64,000 nt of DNA from Methylobacterium sp. BTF04 (lineage in GTDB: Bacteria > Pseudomonadota > Alphaproteobacteria > Rhizobiales > Beijerinckiaceae). The translations under genes and the position numbers were made by a program. The DNA lies in assembly GCF_010692745.1 (NCBI RefSeq), contig NZ_JAAHTB010000002.1, positions 124,001-188,000 of the forward strand. Reading direction: 5' to 3'. Below the pieces are notes generated by a model that did no database searches, was not told where the DNA came from, and worked only from the letters and a program-made list of their open reading frames with translations. The first letter of the stretch is position 1, and each line of letters begins with the position of its first letter. This document shows positions 17,827-31,052 of the stretch, one piece after another.

Positions 17827-19098
17827 ATGCAGTCCAAGCTCACCACCTATATCTTTATCGGCATGCTGCTCGGGATCGCCGTCGGCTACCTCTGTAATAT
17901 CACCTGGCCCGATCCGCAGACCTCGAAAGAGATCTCCGGGTACATCGCCCTGATCAGCGACGTGTTCCTGCGCCTGATCAAGATGATCATCGCACCGTTG
18001 GTCTTCTCCACCCTCGTCGTCGGCATCGCCCATATGGGCGACACCGCCTCGGTCGGTCGCGTCGGCGGCAAGGCGATGCTGTGGTTCGTCGGCGCCTCGC
18101 TGTGCTCGCTGCTGCTCGGCTTGGTGATGGTCAACATCCTGCGCCCCGGCGACAACCTCAACCTGCCGCTGCCCGATGCCGGTGCCACCACCAACCTGAA
18201 GGCCGCCTCGCTCTCGCTCAAGGAGTTCGTCACCCACCTCGTACCCAAGAGCCCGGTGGAGGCGATGGCCAACAACGAGATCCTGCAGATCGTCGTGTTC
18301 TCGGTGTTCTTCGGTGTGGGCATCGCCGCACTCGGCGAAAAGGGCAAACTCCTCGCCCAGGGCATCGAAGGCTTGGCCGACGTGATGCTCAAGATCACCG
18401 GCTACGTCATGGGCTTCGCGCCGGTGGCGGTGTTCGCGGCCATCGCGGCGACGATCACCACGCAAGGCATCGGCGTGCTCGTCACCTACGGGAAGTTCAT
18501 GCTGGAATTCTACTTCAGCCTGGGCATGCTGTGGTGCCTACTCGCCTTCGCGGGGTTCCTCCTGGTCGGCAACCACATGAAGCGCCTCCTCAACCTCATC
18601 AAGGAGCCGTTCCTGCTCGCCTTCTCCACCGCCTCGAGCGAGGCGGCCTACCCCAAGACCCTGTCGAACCTCGAAGAGTTCGGCGTGCCCAACAAGATCA
18701 CCTCGTTCGTCCTGCCGATGGGGTATTCGTTCAATCTCGACGGCTCGATGATGTACTGCACCTTCGCGGTGATGTTCATCGCCCAGGCCTACAACATCCC
18801 GCTGACGCTGGGTCAGCAGCTGACCATGCTGCTCCTACTGATGGTGACCTCGAAGGGCATGGCCGGCGTGCCGCGCGCCTCGCTGGTGGTGATCTCGGCC
18901 ACGCTCTCGACCTTCCATATCCCGGAAGCCGGCCTGCTGCTCATCATCGGCATCGACCAGTTTCTCGACATGGGTCGCTCGGCCACCAACGTCCTCGGCA
19001 ACAGCGTCGCCACGGTGGCGGTGGCGAAATGGGAGGGCCAGCTCTCCCTCAGCGACCAGCGCATCGACCGCGATGTGAGCCCGGTGCCGGCCGAGTAG
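17827..19098 (+). CDS. Dicarboxylate/amino acid:cation symporter (DAACS family), probably Glu/Asp type
   Basis: This 423-residue inner-membrane secondary transporter belongs to the GltP/DctA family. The family hallmarks are all present: the serine-rich hairpin STASSEAAYPKTL, NLDGSMMY, the second hairpin KGMAGVPRASLVV and the substrate segment LDMGRSATNVLGN. In that last segment the Asp and Arg correspond to the residues that bind the amino group and side-chain carboxylate of aspartate in GltPh; true DctA proteins usually have Ser in place of the Asp. I therefore favour aspartate/glutamate over malate/succinate, although annotation pipelines may call it dctA. Aspartase downstream supports this. 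Confidence 0.93.
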   Translation: MQSKLTTYIFIGMLLGIAVGYLCNITWPDPQTSKEISGYIALISDVFLRLIKMIIAPLVFSTLVVGIAHMGDTASVGRVGGKAMLWFVGASLCSLLLGLVMVNILRPGDNLNLPLPDAGATTNLKAASLSLKEFVTHLVPKSPVEAMANNEILQIVVFSVFFGVGIAALGEKGKLLAQGIEGLADVMLKITGYVMGFAPVAVFAAIAATITTQGIGVLVTYGKFMLEFYFSLGMLWCLLAFAGFLLVGNHMKRLLNLIKEPFLLAFSTASSEAAYPKTLSNLEEFGVPNKITSFVLPMGYSFNLDGSMMYCTFAVMFIAQAYNIPLTLGQQLTMLLLLMVTSKGMAGVPRASLVVISATLSTFHIPEAGLLLIIGIDQFLDMGRSATNVLGNSVATVAVAKWEGQLSLSDQRIDRDVSPVPAE

Positions 19099-19151
19099 CG
19101 GCCAGTCCCAGGACAGAACGTGGCGACGGGTTCACAGGGTCGAGGTCGGGC

Positions 19152-20045
19152 ATGCGCGTAAACGGTATCATCGCAGGCTGTCTCGGAGCCTTGCTTCTGG
19201 CTGCACCGGCCTCCGCCCTGGACGTGCTCACCGGCACGCTCAAGAAGATCAGCGACACCGGCACGGTGACGCTGGGATATCGCGAAAGCGCGGTGCCGTT
19301 CTCGTTCAAGGACGGCACCGGGCAGCCGATCGGCTACGCGATGGACCTCTGCCTCGACGTGGTCGACGACATCGGTAAGGAGCTCGGGCGAACGAACCTT
19401 GCGGTGCGCTATGAGCCGATCCAGTCCGAGGATCGTATTCCCGCCGTGACCTCCGGTCGGATCGACCTCGAATGCGGCTCGACCACGGCCAATGCGGAAC
19501 GGCGCAAGCTCGTGGCCTTCTCTCCGGTGACCTATTTCAGCGCGACAAAGCTTCTCGTCCGGCGTGGTTCTCCGATCGCGTCTTACCGCGACCTCGGCGG
19601 CCACACCGTAGCGGTCACCGCCGGGACCACCAACGAGACGGTGCTGCGCGCCCTCGTCGCGCGACTCGCCATCGCGACCACCATCGTCACCGGCAAGGAT
19701 CATGCGGAATCCTTCGCCATGATCCGAGACGGGCGTGCCGATGCCCTCGGCTCGGACGATGTGCTGCTCTACGGTATGATCGCCAATGCCGGGTCGGACG
19801 GCGCAGCCTTCACCGTGCTGCCGGACAAGCTCTCGTTCGAACCCTACGGCTTGATGTTCCGCAAGGACGATCCGCAATTCGCCACGCTGGTGTCGACCAC
19901 CTTCGAGCGGCTGGCCGAGTCGCGCGAGCTACGATGGATCTACGAGCGCTGGTTCCTCAAGCGTCTTCCCAACGGCGAGCGCCTGAACGTGCCGATGTCG
20001 GACGAGCTGCGGACGAATTTCCAGGTGATCGGTCTTCAGGACTGA
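19152..20045 (+). CDS. Periplasmic amino acid-binding protein (Glu/Asp type), without adjacent permease
   Basis: This 297-residue solute-binding protein of the polar amino acid family starts with a clear signal peptide (GALLLAAPASA). It has the family-3 binding fold: TLGYRESAVPFSFKDG, PIGYAMDLCLDVVDD, RIDLECGSTTANAERRK and VTAGTTNETVL. The same segments occur in the GltI-like protein at 24044, so the two are paralogues. No ABC permease or ATPase follows directly; the nearest set is 5 kb downstream, and this protein may share it. It lies between the symporter (53 bp) and aspartase (41 bp), apparently one transcript. Confidence 0.92.
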   Translation: MRVNGIIAGCLGALLLAAPASALDVLTGTLKKISDTGTVTLGYRESAVPFSFKDGTGQPIGYAMDLCLDVVDDIGKELGRTNLAVRYEPIQSEDRIPAVTSGRIDLECGSTTANAERRKLVAFSPVTYFSATKLLVRRGSPIASYRDLGGHTVAVTAGTTNETVLRALVARLAIATTIVTGKDHAESFAMIRDGRADALGSDDVLLYGMIANAGSDGAAFTVLPDKLSFEPYGLMFRKDDPQFATLVSTTFERLAESRELRWIYERWFLKRLPNGERLNVPMSDELRTNFQVIGLQD

Positions 20046-20086
20046 CTCTCAGGCCGACCCTCGCCAAGACCGAAGGACCATCATTC

Positions 20087-21595
20087 ATGGCGATGGACAC
20101 GCATGCCGAGGCTTCCTCGGAGCCGGCCGAGCCCCTCGCGGTCGCGACGGTCCGCACCGTCGAAATCGAGGGCGCGCGCACTCGCACCGAACACGACCTC
20201 CTCGGCTATGGCGAAGTGCCCGCGGACGCCTATTGGGGCATCCACACCAAGCGGGCTGTTGAGAATTTCCCCATCACCGGTGTGCCGGTGGGCCATTTCC
20301 CGGAATTCGTCCGCGCTCTCGCGCTGGTGAAGCAGGCGGCCGCGCGCGCCAACAAGCGGCTCGGCTATCTCAGTGCGGTGAAAGCCGACGCCATCGACCG
20401 GGCCTGCACCCGCATCGCCACCGAACCGCACTTTGCCGAATCTTTCGTCGTCGACGCGATCCAGGGCGGGGCCGGCACCTCCACCAACATGAATGCCAAC
20501 GAGGTCATCGCCAACGTCGCGCTGGAAGCGATGGGCGAGGCGCACGGCCACTACGCCGCGCTGCATCCCAACGACGACGTCAACATGGCTCAGTCGACCA
20601 ACGACGCCTATCCGACGGCGTTGCGCCTCGCGGTGATCTTCGCGACCCAGCCGCTGATCCGCGCCCTCGACGACCTCGCCTACGCCTTCAAGGGCAAGGC
20701 CGTGGAATTCGCCGACGTTCTGAAGATGGGCCGCACCCAGCTGATGGATGCGGTGCCGATGACGCTCGGCCAGGAGTTCGACGGCTTCCACGCCACCATC
20801 AAGGAAGACGTCGCTCGCCTCTCGGAGATCGTCGGCCTGTTTCGCGAGGTCAATCTCGGAGCCACCGCCATCGGAACCGGCATCAACGCCGATCCGCGCT
20901 ACGCCGCGCTTGCTGTGGAGGAACTCTCGCGCAGCGCCGGACAGCACATGGTGCTGGCCTCGAACCTGATCGAGGCGACGTCGGATCTCGGCGCCTTCGT
21001 GCTGTTTTCCGGCGTGCTCAAGCGCGTGGCCGTGAAGCTCTCGAAGATCTGCAACGACCTGCGCCTCCTGTCCTCCGGTCCGCGCACCGGCTTTGGCGAA
21101 ATCCGGCTGCCCGCGGTGCAGGCGGGTTCGTCGATCATGCCCGGGAAGGTCAATCCGGTGATTCCGGAGGTCGTCAACCAAGTCGCCTACATGGTCATCG
21201 GCCATGATCTGACGATCACCCTTTGCGCCGAGGGCGGGCAGTTGCAGCTCAACGCGTTCGAACCGACCATAGGCTATTGTACCTTGAGTTCCCTGCGCAT
21301 GCTGACGGCCGGCGTCGACACGCTGACCAAGCGCTGCATCGAGGGTATCGAGGCGGATCGCGAGCGGTGCCGCAGCTTGGTCCACGGCTCGATCGGCCTC
21401 GTCACCGCACTGGTGCCGGCGCTCGGCTACGAGGCCTGTTCCCGCGTCGCCCAACGGGCGCTGGCCGAGAATCGCCCGGTCGCCGACGTGGTGCTGGAAG
21501 AAGGCCTGCTGACCGCGAGCCAACTCGATTCTTTGCTCGAACTCGAGGCGATGACGCGGCCGTCGCGGGTGCGCCCCGCCGGCTCGGCGATCTGA
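20087..21595 (+). CDS. aspA: Aspartate ammonia-lyase (aspartase)
   Basis: Aspartase reversibly deaminates L-aspartate to fumarate and ammonium. The fumarase/aspartase superfamily signature GSSIMPGKVNPVIPE is intact, with the catalytic Ser in its flexible loop. Other aspartase segments are GGAGTSTNMNANEVIAN, HPNDDVNMAQSTNDAYPTA and KMGRTQLMDAVPMTLGQEF. It has 502 residues; the first roughly 35, before HDLLGYGEVPADAYWG, are an extra Ala/Glu-rich extension compared with E. coli AspA. The ATG at 20087 starts this extension. Its position after a Glu/Asp-type symporter and binding protein indicates a catabolic unit for aspartate as carbon and nitrogen source. Confidence 0.95.
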   Translation: MAMDTHAEASSEPAEPLAVATVRTVEIEGARTRTEHDLLGYGEVPADAYWGIHTKRAVENFPITGVPVGHFPEFVRALALVKQAAARANKRLGYLSAVKADAIDRACTRIATEPHFAESFVVDAIQGGAGTSTNMNANEVIANVALEAMGEAHGHYAALHPNDDVNMAQSTNDAYPTALRLAVIFATQPLIRALDDLAYAFKGKAVEFADVLKMGRTQLMDAVPMTLGQEFDGFHATIKEDVARLSEIVGLFREVNLGATAIGTGINADPRYAALAVEELSRSAGQHMVLASNLIEATSDLGAFVLFSGVLKRVAVKLSKICNDLRLLSSGPRTGFGEIRLPAVQAGSSIMPGKVNPVIPEVVNQVAYMVIGHDLTITLCAEGGQLQLNAFEPTIGYCTLSSLRMLTAGVDTLTKRCIEGIEADRERCRSLVHGSIGLVTALVPALGYEACSRVAQRALAENRPVADVVLEEGLLTASQLDSLLELEAMTRPSRVRPAGSAI

Positions 21596-22144
21596 CCGCG
21601 CCGTCACGTCCGATTCGCAAGCGGACGTTGAAACCCGTGCCGGCTGCACCCAAACTCAGGCCGATCGGCTAATATCGAAGGTGAGCGCCGGCCGTCGCCG
21701 ATCCGGCCGGGTCACGGCCGGGCGGTGCTCCGGGAATAATCCCTGCCGCGGCCAAGAAATTCGCCGAATGGCGCGCAAATGCTGTTTTCCAAGCGGAAAC
21801 TGTATTCATTTGGACAAAATTCGGGCTTTGCGCGCCTTGGGCGCGGGTCGGATACCTCGGCTTACGGCCGAAAACATGGGCTTGCGACAACCACTTAGCC
21901 GCCTGCGGAACGTTGCAATGCCGCAACAGCATTTGGGAACGTCCAAGACCATCACGATTCCGAGTTGCTCCACGGAACTCACTCGCACAGAGTGATTTGG
22001 CGCTGGTCCACCATCGGTGCGCCACACTGATTTCCAGCGAAAAACGCTCGGTCTTTCAAAAATAAGAACGTCGCGCAGTGGGTCTTCGGACGCCTTTGTA
22101 AGCAGTCGTTCGTCCCTCGGGTCTCGAAGCTTTTGGAGATATCA
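21596..22144. other. Long AT-richer intergenic region upstream of the porin gene
   Basis: These 549 bases hold no convincing gene. A hairpin just after aspA pairs ACGTCCG (21606-21612) with CGGACGT (21622-21628) but lacks a T-run. A second inverted repeat, GTTGC (21912-21916) with GCAAC (21923-21927), stands about 220 bp before the porin. The right half is clearly richer in A and T than the surroundings. A highly expressed porin with a long regulated leader, or a small RNA, would suit this stretch, but neither is demonstrated. Confidence 0.4.
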
Positions 22145-23767
22145 ATGAAGCTCTTGAAGAGCTCGCTTCTCGGCACCGCTGCTGGCTTTGCCGCAGTCGC
22201 CGGAGCACACGCAGCCGATCTTCCGATGAAGAAGGCTGTTCCGATCGAGTACGTGCGCGTCTGCTCGGCCTACGGCGCAGGCTTCTTCTACATCCCGGGC
22301 ACCGATACCTGCATCCGTCTGTCGGGCCGCGCCCGCCTCGACATCGGCTACCAGCCGACCTCGGCCCGCAGCAGCCAGGGCAGCCAGGGCGACACCACCG
22401 GCTATATCGGCCTCGCCCGCATCAACGTCGATGCCCGCACCCAGACTGCCTACGGCACCCTGCGCGCCTTCGTCCGTCTCCAGTTCGCCAACCGCACCAG
22501 CGCCACCGGCGGCCTCCGCTCCGGCACCCAGGAGCGCATCGGCAACGCCTTCGGCGCCACCGGCCAGGATCAGCTCGGTCGCGACCAGCAATTCATGAAC
22601 ACCGACAAGGCGTTCATCCAGTTCGCAGGCCTCACCGCCGGTCGCGCCTCCTCGTTCTTCGACTTCTACGCTCACGACTTCGAGTTCGCCGGTGCCACCG
22701 CCAACTCGGACGTCCAGTCCACCAACCTGCTCGCCTACACCACAAAGCTCGGCGGCGACGGTTTCTCGGCGACGCTGTCGCTGGAAGATCCGACCTTCCG
22801 TCGCAACAGCATCTACTCGCAAGAGACGTCGGCCGCCTTCACGCCTTCGCGCGTGCTGATCAGCACCAACGCGCTCGGTCTGCCGTCGTTTGGCACCGTG
22901 GACGTGGTCGAGCGTAACCGCATGCCCGACTTCGTCGGCGTTCTGCGCTACGACGCCGCTTGGGGTTCCGCTCAGTTGTCCGGCGCCGTCAAGGAGCTGA
23001 ACACCAGCAACGTCATCGGCAGCCCGGTCGTTCTCGGCGCCGTTGGCCAGTATGGTGCCAACCTCGCCGGCGGCACCGTCGGTGCTTCCAGCGATTACGG
23101 CTGGGCCGTACAGGGCGGCGTGAAGATCAACATGCCGTTCATCGCCCCCGGCGACACCCTCTACCTCCAGGGCGCCTATGGCGAGGGCGCAACCGTCTAC
23201 ACCGGCTATTCCTCGTACAATGGCACCTATGCCTCGCGCGCCAGCACCATCAACGGTGCTGCGTTCGACCCCTATATGGCTGACGCGACGCTGAACCCGC
23301 TGACCGGCAAGATCCAGCTCTCCACCAGCTTCACGGCCGTGGCATCCTTCCTCCATTACTGGTCGCCCGAGTGGCGTTCGGCCGTGTTCGGCAGCTACGG
23401 TGAAGTGTCCTTCGCCAACGGTGCCCGCGTTGCTAACGCCCAGGCTTACGGTGCTCAGAGCACCCTGGCCGTCAACTCCAACCAGTTCATCGGCGCCCCG
23501 GGCACCCGCTCGTTCGCTCTGAGCCCGGTTCTGCGCGACAACTACCAGTTCGTCGTCGGCAGCAGCCTGATCTGGTCGCCGGTCAAGGATCTCGATATCG
23601 GTGTCGAGGGCTTCTACACCAAGGTCGGCGTGCAGAACGGTCGTGTGGTCGATCAGTACAGCAACGGCGTCGTGAACGTCGCTGCCGTCAATGCCGGCGC
23701 CGCTGTCCGTACCGTGACCTCGGCCGACACCTACCAGGTCCGCATGCGCGTCCAGCGCGACTTCTAA
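22145..23767 (+). CDS. Outer-membrane porin, Rhizobiales type
   Basis: This 540-residue protein has a signal peptide (LLGTAAGFAAVAGAHAADLP) followed by the typical alphaproteobacterial porin start: VRVCSAYGAGFFYIPGTDTC and IRLSGRARLDIGYQ. Repeated amphipathic strands rich in Tyr, Thr and Asn run to a C-terminal Phe (RMRVQRDF), the outer-membrane assembly signal read by BamA. Codon choice is strongly biased to preferred C-ending codons, as expected for an abundant protein. The ATG at 22145 follows GGAG at 22135. An intrinsic terminator follows. It would admit small polar solutes, plausibly including the amino acids handled by the neighbouring transporters. Confidence 0.93.
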   Translation: MKLLKSSLLGTAAGFAAVAGAHAADLPMKKAVPIEYVRVCSAYGAGFFYIPGTDTCIRLSGRARLDIGYQPTSARSSQGSQGDTTGYIGLARINVDARTQTAYGTLRAFVRLQFANRTSATGGLRSGTQERIGNAFGATGQDQLGRDQQFMNTDKAFIQFAGLTAGRASSFFDFYAHDFEFAGATANSDVQSTNLLAYTTKLGGDGFSATLSLEDPTFRRNSIYSQETSAAFTPSRVLISTNALGLPSFGTVDVVERNRMPDFVGVLRYDAAWGSAQLSGAVKELNTSNVIGSPVVLGAVGQYGANLAGGTVGASSDYGWAVQGGVKINMPFIAPGDTLYLQGAYGEGATVYTGYSSYNGTYASRASTINGAAFDPYMADATLNPLTGKIQLSTSFTAVASFLHYWSPEWRSAVFGSYGEVSFANGARVANAQAYGAQSTLAVNSNQFIGAPGTRSFALSPVLRDNYQFVVGSSLIWSPVKDLDIGVEGFYTKVGVQNGRVVDQYSNGVVNVAAVNAGAAVRTVTSADTYQVRMRVQRDF

Positions 23768-23801
23768 GTCGCTCTCACCTTCCTTCGAAACCCGTCAATC
23801 T

Positions 23802-23833
23802 GGCCCGGCTGCAAAGCCGGGCCTTTTTGTTTT
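23802..23833 (+). terminator. Intrinsic terminator of the porin gene
   Basis: GGCCCGGCT (23802-23810) pairs perfectly with AGCCGGGCC (23815-23823) around a GCAA tetraloop and is followed by TTTTTGTTTT. It lies 35 bases after the porin stop. This is a textbook Rho-independent terminator. Confidence 0.93.
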
Positions 23834-24043
23834 GGCCCGACTGCTCGAAAGCAGGCTTTTGTTCGAGAATACGTCTTGGCGGGGCACTCCATCTCAACGC
23901 GGCATGGATTGTGCCTTACAAAGTAGCTGTGACCGTCAGGGATGACGGCCAAATCAGCGATTGCAGCCGGGTCGCCCGCTGCTAGATTGCCTCATGATCA
24001 ACGACCGCCGCGCCGGTGGTCGCTTCCAGGAGCCACCCTGCAG

Positions 24044-24973
24044 ATGCGTTTGAGTCAGATGAGATCCGCTGCTTCGTCGGCGGTACTTGCCTTTGCACTG
24101 TCCGCACTCACCGTCGGTTCCGTTCAGGCCGAGGAGCTGACCGGGACCTTGAAGAAGATTAAGGAAACCGGACAGATCACCATCGGATACCGCGATGCGT
24201 CCGTGCCGTTCTCCTATCTCGACAACGACCAGAAGCCGGTCGGCTATGCCTTCGACATCTGCCAGAAGATCGCCGAGGCGGTGAAGACCAGCCTCAAGCT
24301 TCCCAACATCGAGGTGAAGCTGAACCCGGTGACCTCGGCCACCCGCATTCCGCTCATCGCCAACGGCACGATCGACCTCGAATGTGGGTCCACCACCAAC
24401 AACGCCGACCGCCAGAAGCAGGTCGCCTTCACCAACACCCACTTCCTCACTGCCACCCGCTATGTGGCGAAGAAGTCGGCCAAGCTGAACACGATCGAGG
24501 ATCTAAAGGGCAAGACCGTGGTCTCGACCTCGGGCACCACCAACATCCGGCAGATCAATGAGGCCAATACCGCCCGCAGTCTCGGCTTGACGATCCTGCC
24601 GGCCAAGGACCATGCAGAAGCATTCCTGATGGTCGAGACCGGCCGCGCCGTCGCCTTCGTGATGGATGACGTGCTGCTCGCCTCCCTCGCCGCCGGCTCC
24701 AAGGAGCCCACCGCCTACGCAATCTCCACCGAAGCCCTGTCGAAGCCCGAGCCGTACGGCATCATGCTGCGCAAGGACGACGCCCCGTTCAAGGCGGTGG
24801 TGGATGAGGCGACGGCCAAGCTCTACAAGAGCGCGGACGGCAAGGTGCTCTACGACAAGTGGTTCACCAAGCCGATCCCGCCGCGCGGCATCAACCTCAT
24901 GCTGCCGATGAGCGAAGCGATGGTGAAGACCTTCGCCAATCCGAGCGACAGCGCCGATCCGGCAGCCTACTGA
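24044..24973 (+). CDS. gltI: Glutamate/aspartate ABC transporter substrate-binding protein
   Basis: This is a periplasmic receptor of 309 residues with a signal peptide (AVLAFALSALTVGSVQAEE). The binding fold is read from ITIGYRDASVPFSYLDNDQK, PVGYAFDICQKIAEAVK, TIDLECGSTTNNADRQK and TVVSTSGTTNIRQ, close to GltI of E. coli. The ATG at 24044 starts the signal peptide; the frame is open for 34 codons upstream without similarity. The two permeases and ATPase follow within 1.5 kb in the order gltI-J-K-L, so this is the dedicated receptor of that transporter. It is a paralogue of the binding protein at 19152. Confidence 0.95.
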   Translation: MRLSQMRSAASSAVLAFALSALTVGSVQAEELTGTLKKIKETGQITIGYRDASVPFSYLDNDQKPVGYAFDICQKIAEAVKTSLKLPNIEVKLNPVTSATRIPLIANGTIDLECGSTTNNADRQKQVAFTNTHFLTATRYVAKKSAKLNTIEDLKGKTVVSTSGTTNIRQINEANTARSLGLTILPAKDHAEAFLMVETGRAVAFVMDDVLLASLAAGSKEPTAYAISTEALSKPEPYGIMLRKDDAPFKAVVDEATAKLYKSADGKVLYDKWFTKPIPPRGINLMLPMSEAMVKTFANPSDSADPAAY

Positions 24974-25018
24974 GCCGCGATTCCGGGAACGACGCCTCGC
25001 CAGGACAGACCATCGACC

Positions 25019-25741
25019 ATGAACTATAACTGGAATTGGGGCATTTTCTTCGAGCCTTCCCCAGAAGGTGTCGGCACTTATGCCGACATGCTTCTGTCGG
25101 GGCTCGGATGGACGCTGGCCACGGCCTTGTGCTCGTGGATCATCGCCTTCTCGCTCGGCTCCCTCATCGGGGTGATGCGAACCATGCCGAGTCCGGTGGC
25201 CCAGGCCGTCGGGACCAGCTACGTCGAGTTGTTCCGGAACATCCCGCTGCTGGTCCAGATGTTCCTGTGGTTCTACGTGCTGCCGGAAATGGTGCCCGAG
25301 GTCATCGGCACCTGGCTCAAGCAGCTGCCGAACGCATCGTTCTATACGGCGGTGATCTGCCTCGGCTTCTTCACGGCTTCCCGTGTCGCCGAACAGGTCC
25401 GTGCCGGTATCCAGTCGCTTCCGCGCGGCCAACGCGCGGCAGCGATCGCGCTCGGTCTCAACACCTGGCAGACCTACCGGTACGTGCTCCTGCCGATCGC
25501 CTATCGGGTGATCCTGCCGCCGATGACCTCCGAGTTCCTGAACAACCTCAAGAACACCTCGGTCGCCCTCACCATCGGCCTGCTCGAACTCACCGCACGG
25601 GCGCGGTCGATGCAGGAATTCTCCTCGCAGGTCTTCGAGTCGTTCACGGCGGCGACGATCATCTACCTTCTCATCAGCCTCACCGTGGTGATGCTCGCCG
25701 GTGCTCTCGAGCGTCGCGTAGCAGTGCCGGGCTCGCGCTGA
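25019..25741 (+). CDS. gltJ: Glutamate/aspartate ABC transporter permease GltJ
   Basis: This is an inner-membrane permease of 240 residues with about five helices. The family sequence SYVELFRNIPLLVQMFLWFY is followed by the EAA-type loop that contacts the ATPase: QVRAGIQSLPRGQRAAAIAL then GLNTWQTYRYVLLPIAYRVI. The N-terminal YNWNWGIFFEPSPEG is typical of GltJ. It is the second gene of the gltIJKL order, 45 bp after gltI and 20 bp before gltK. It forms a heterodimer with GltK. Confidence 0.94.
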   Translation: MNYNWNWGIFFEPSPEGVGTYADMLLSGLGWTLATALCSWIIAFSLGSLIGVMRTMPSPVAQAVGTSYVELFRNIPLLVQMFLWFYVLPEMVPEVIGTWLKQLPNASFYTAVICLGFFTASRVAEQVRAGIQSLPRGQRAAAIALGLNTWQTYRYVLLPIAYRVILPPMTSEFLNNLKNTSVALTIGLLELTARARSMQEFSSQVFESFTAATIIYLLISLTVVMLAGALERRVAVPGSR

Positions 25742-25761
25742 CGCTGTTCGGATCGGATCGG

Positions 25762-26454
25762 ATGTTCGGGGATTTCGACTACAAGGTCATTCTGGCCTCG
25801 CTGCCCTACCTGTTCGGTACGGGCATGGTGTTCACCGTCACGCTCACCGCGCTCGCCGCGTCAGGCGGAATCGTCCTCGGCACGATCATCGCGATGATGC
25901 GCCTGTCGGGCGTGGCATTCCTGGTGCCGATCGCCCGTATCTACGTCGACTTCATGCGGTCACTGCCGCTGGTGCTGGTGATCTTCTGGTTCTACTTCCT
26001 GGTGCCTTATATCGGCCAGTGGATCACCGGAGCGTCGCGGCCGATCTCGGTGGGCGCTTTCACATCGGCGCTGATCACTTTCACGCTGTTCGAGGCGGCG
26101 TTCTTCTCCGAGATCATGCGCGCCGGCATCCAGTCCATCCCCCGCGGACAGACTTCGGCCGCCCAGGCGCTCGGCCTGAACTACGTGCAGACGATGAAGT
26201 CGGTCATCCTGCCCCAGGCGTTCCGCAACATGTTGCCGCTCCTGCTGACGCAGACCATCGTGCTGTTCCAGGATACCTCGCTGGTCTACGTGATCTCGCT
26301 CACCGACTTCATGGGCGCCGCCTCGAAGGTGGCCCAGCGTGACGGCCGACTGGTCGAGATGTATATCTTCGCCGCGCTGGTCTACCTCGCGATCTGCTTC
26401 TCCGCTTCGTTCCTCGTACGCAGGCTTCAGCGCCGCGTCGCCATCATCCGCTGA
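25762..26454 (+). CDS. gltK: Glutamate/aspartate ABC transporter permease GltK
   Basis: This is the second permease, 230 residues, inner membrane. It begins [20 protein letters not shown] and contains the family segment [20 protein letters not shown] and the EAA loop [20 protein letters not shown] then [20 protein letters not shown]. The ATG at 25762 is preferred because it starts the family N-terminus; the frame is open far upstream inside gltJ as a shadow. gltL follows after 16 bp, so the genes are clearly one operon. Confidence 0.94.
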   Translation: MFGDFDYKVILASLPYLFGTGMVFTVTLTALAASGGIVLGTIIAMMRLSGVAFLVPIARIYVDFMRSLPLVLVIFWFYFLVPYIGQWITGASRPISVGAFTSALITFTLFEAAFFSEIMRAGIQSIPRGQTSAAQALGLNYVQTMKSVILPQAFRNMLPLLLTQTIVLFQDTSLVYVISLTDFMGAASKVAQRDGRLVEMYIFAALVYLAICFSASFLVRRLQRRVAIIR

Positions 26455-26470
26455 CCGAGTAGGATCCGTC

Positions 26471-27235
26471 ATGTCTCCATCCGGTCAGCAGGCGAGTGGA
26501 AGTCCGATGATCGCCATCGACGGCGTCGGCAAGTGGTATGGACCGGTTCAGGTTCTCAAGGGTTGCACCACCCAGGTCTCCAAGGGCGAGGTCGTCGTCG
26601 TCTGCGGCCCGTCCGGGTCCGGTAAGTCGACGCTGATTAAGACCGTGAACGCCCTGGAGCCGTTCCAGGAGGGCGCGATCTCGGTGGATGGCATCGCCCT
26701 CAAGGACAAGCGTACCGATCTGCCCAAGCTGCGCGCGCGGGTCGGAATGGTGTTCCAGCATTTCGAGCTGTTCCCGCATCTCTCCATCACCGACAACCTC
26801 ACCCTGGCGCAGTGCAAGGTGCTCAAGCGCCCGCGTGAGGAGGCCAGGACCCGCGGTCTGAAGCTGCTCGAGCGCGTCGGTCTCTCGGCCCACGCCCAGA
26901 AATTTCCGGGTCAGCTCTCCGGTGGTCAACAGCAGCGCGTCGCCATCGCCCGTGCCCTGTCGATGGACCCGATCGTCATGCTGTTCGACGAGCCGACTTC
27001 GGCCCTCGACCCCGAGATGGTCGGCGAGGTGCTGGACGTCATGGTCCAGCTCGCCCGCGAAGGCATGACGATGATGTGCGTGACCCACGAGATGGGCTTT
27101 GCCCGCAAGGTCGCGAATCGGGTGATTTTCATGGATCGCGGCGAGATCGTCGAGGATGCGCAGAAGGAAGAGTTCTTCGGCCAGCCGCGCAGCCCGCGCG
27201 CGCAGCAATTCCTGTCGAAGATCCTCGCCCACTGA
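26471..27235 (+). CDS. gltL: Amino acid ABC transporter ATP-binding protein GltL
   Basis: This is the cytoplasmic ATPase of the transporter, 254 residues. The Walker A motif is [12 protein letters not shown], the Q-loop lies in [15 protein letters not shown], the ABC signature is [15 protein letters not shown], and Walker B with the D-loop is [14 protein letters not shown]; the switch His is in CVTHEMGFA. An alternative start at MIAIDG (26507) would give the length seen in E. coli GltL; the ATG at 26471 adds 12 residues. The operon ends here and meets the convergent histidine kinase gene. Confidence 0.95.
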   Translation: MSPSGQQASGSPMIAIDGVGKWYGPVQVLKGCTTQVSKGEVVVVCGPSGSGKSTLIKTVNALEPFQEGAISVDGIALKDKRTDLPKLRARVGMVFQHFELFPHLSITDNLTLAQCKVLKRPREEARTRGLKLLERVGLSAHAQKFPGQLSGGQQQRVAIARALSMDPIVMLFDEPTSALDPEMVGEVLDVMVQLAREGMTMMCVTHEMGFARKVANRVIFMDRGEIVEDAQKEEFFGQPRSPRAQQFLSKILAH

Positions 27236-27328
27236 TATCGGGCCTCACTGAACCGCCCGCGCGCACCAGCCCCATAGTCTGCCGAAGCACCAGTCGCGGG
27301 GGCGGGGTGTCAACGCGCGGACGAATGC

Positions 27329-31048
<3,720 letters not shown>

Positions 31049-31052
31049 CACC

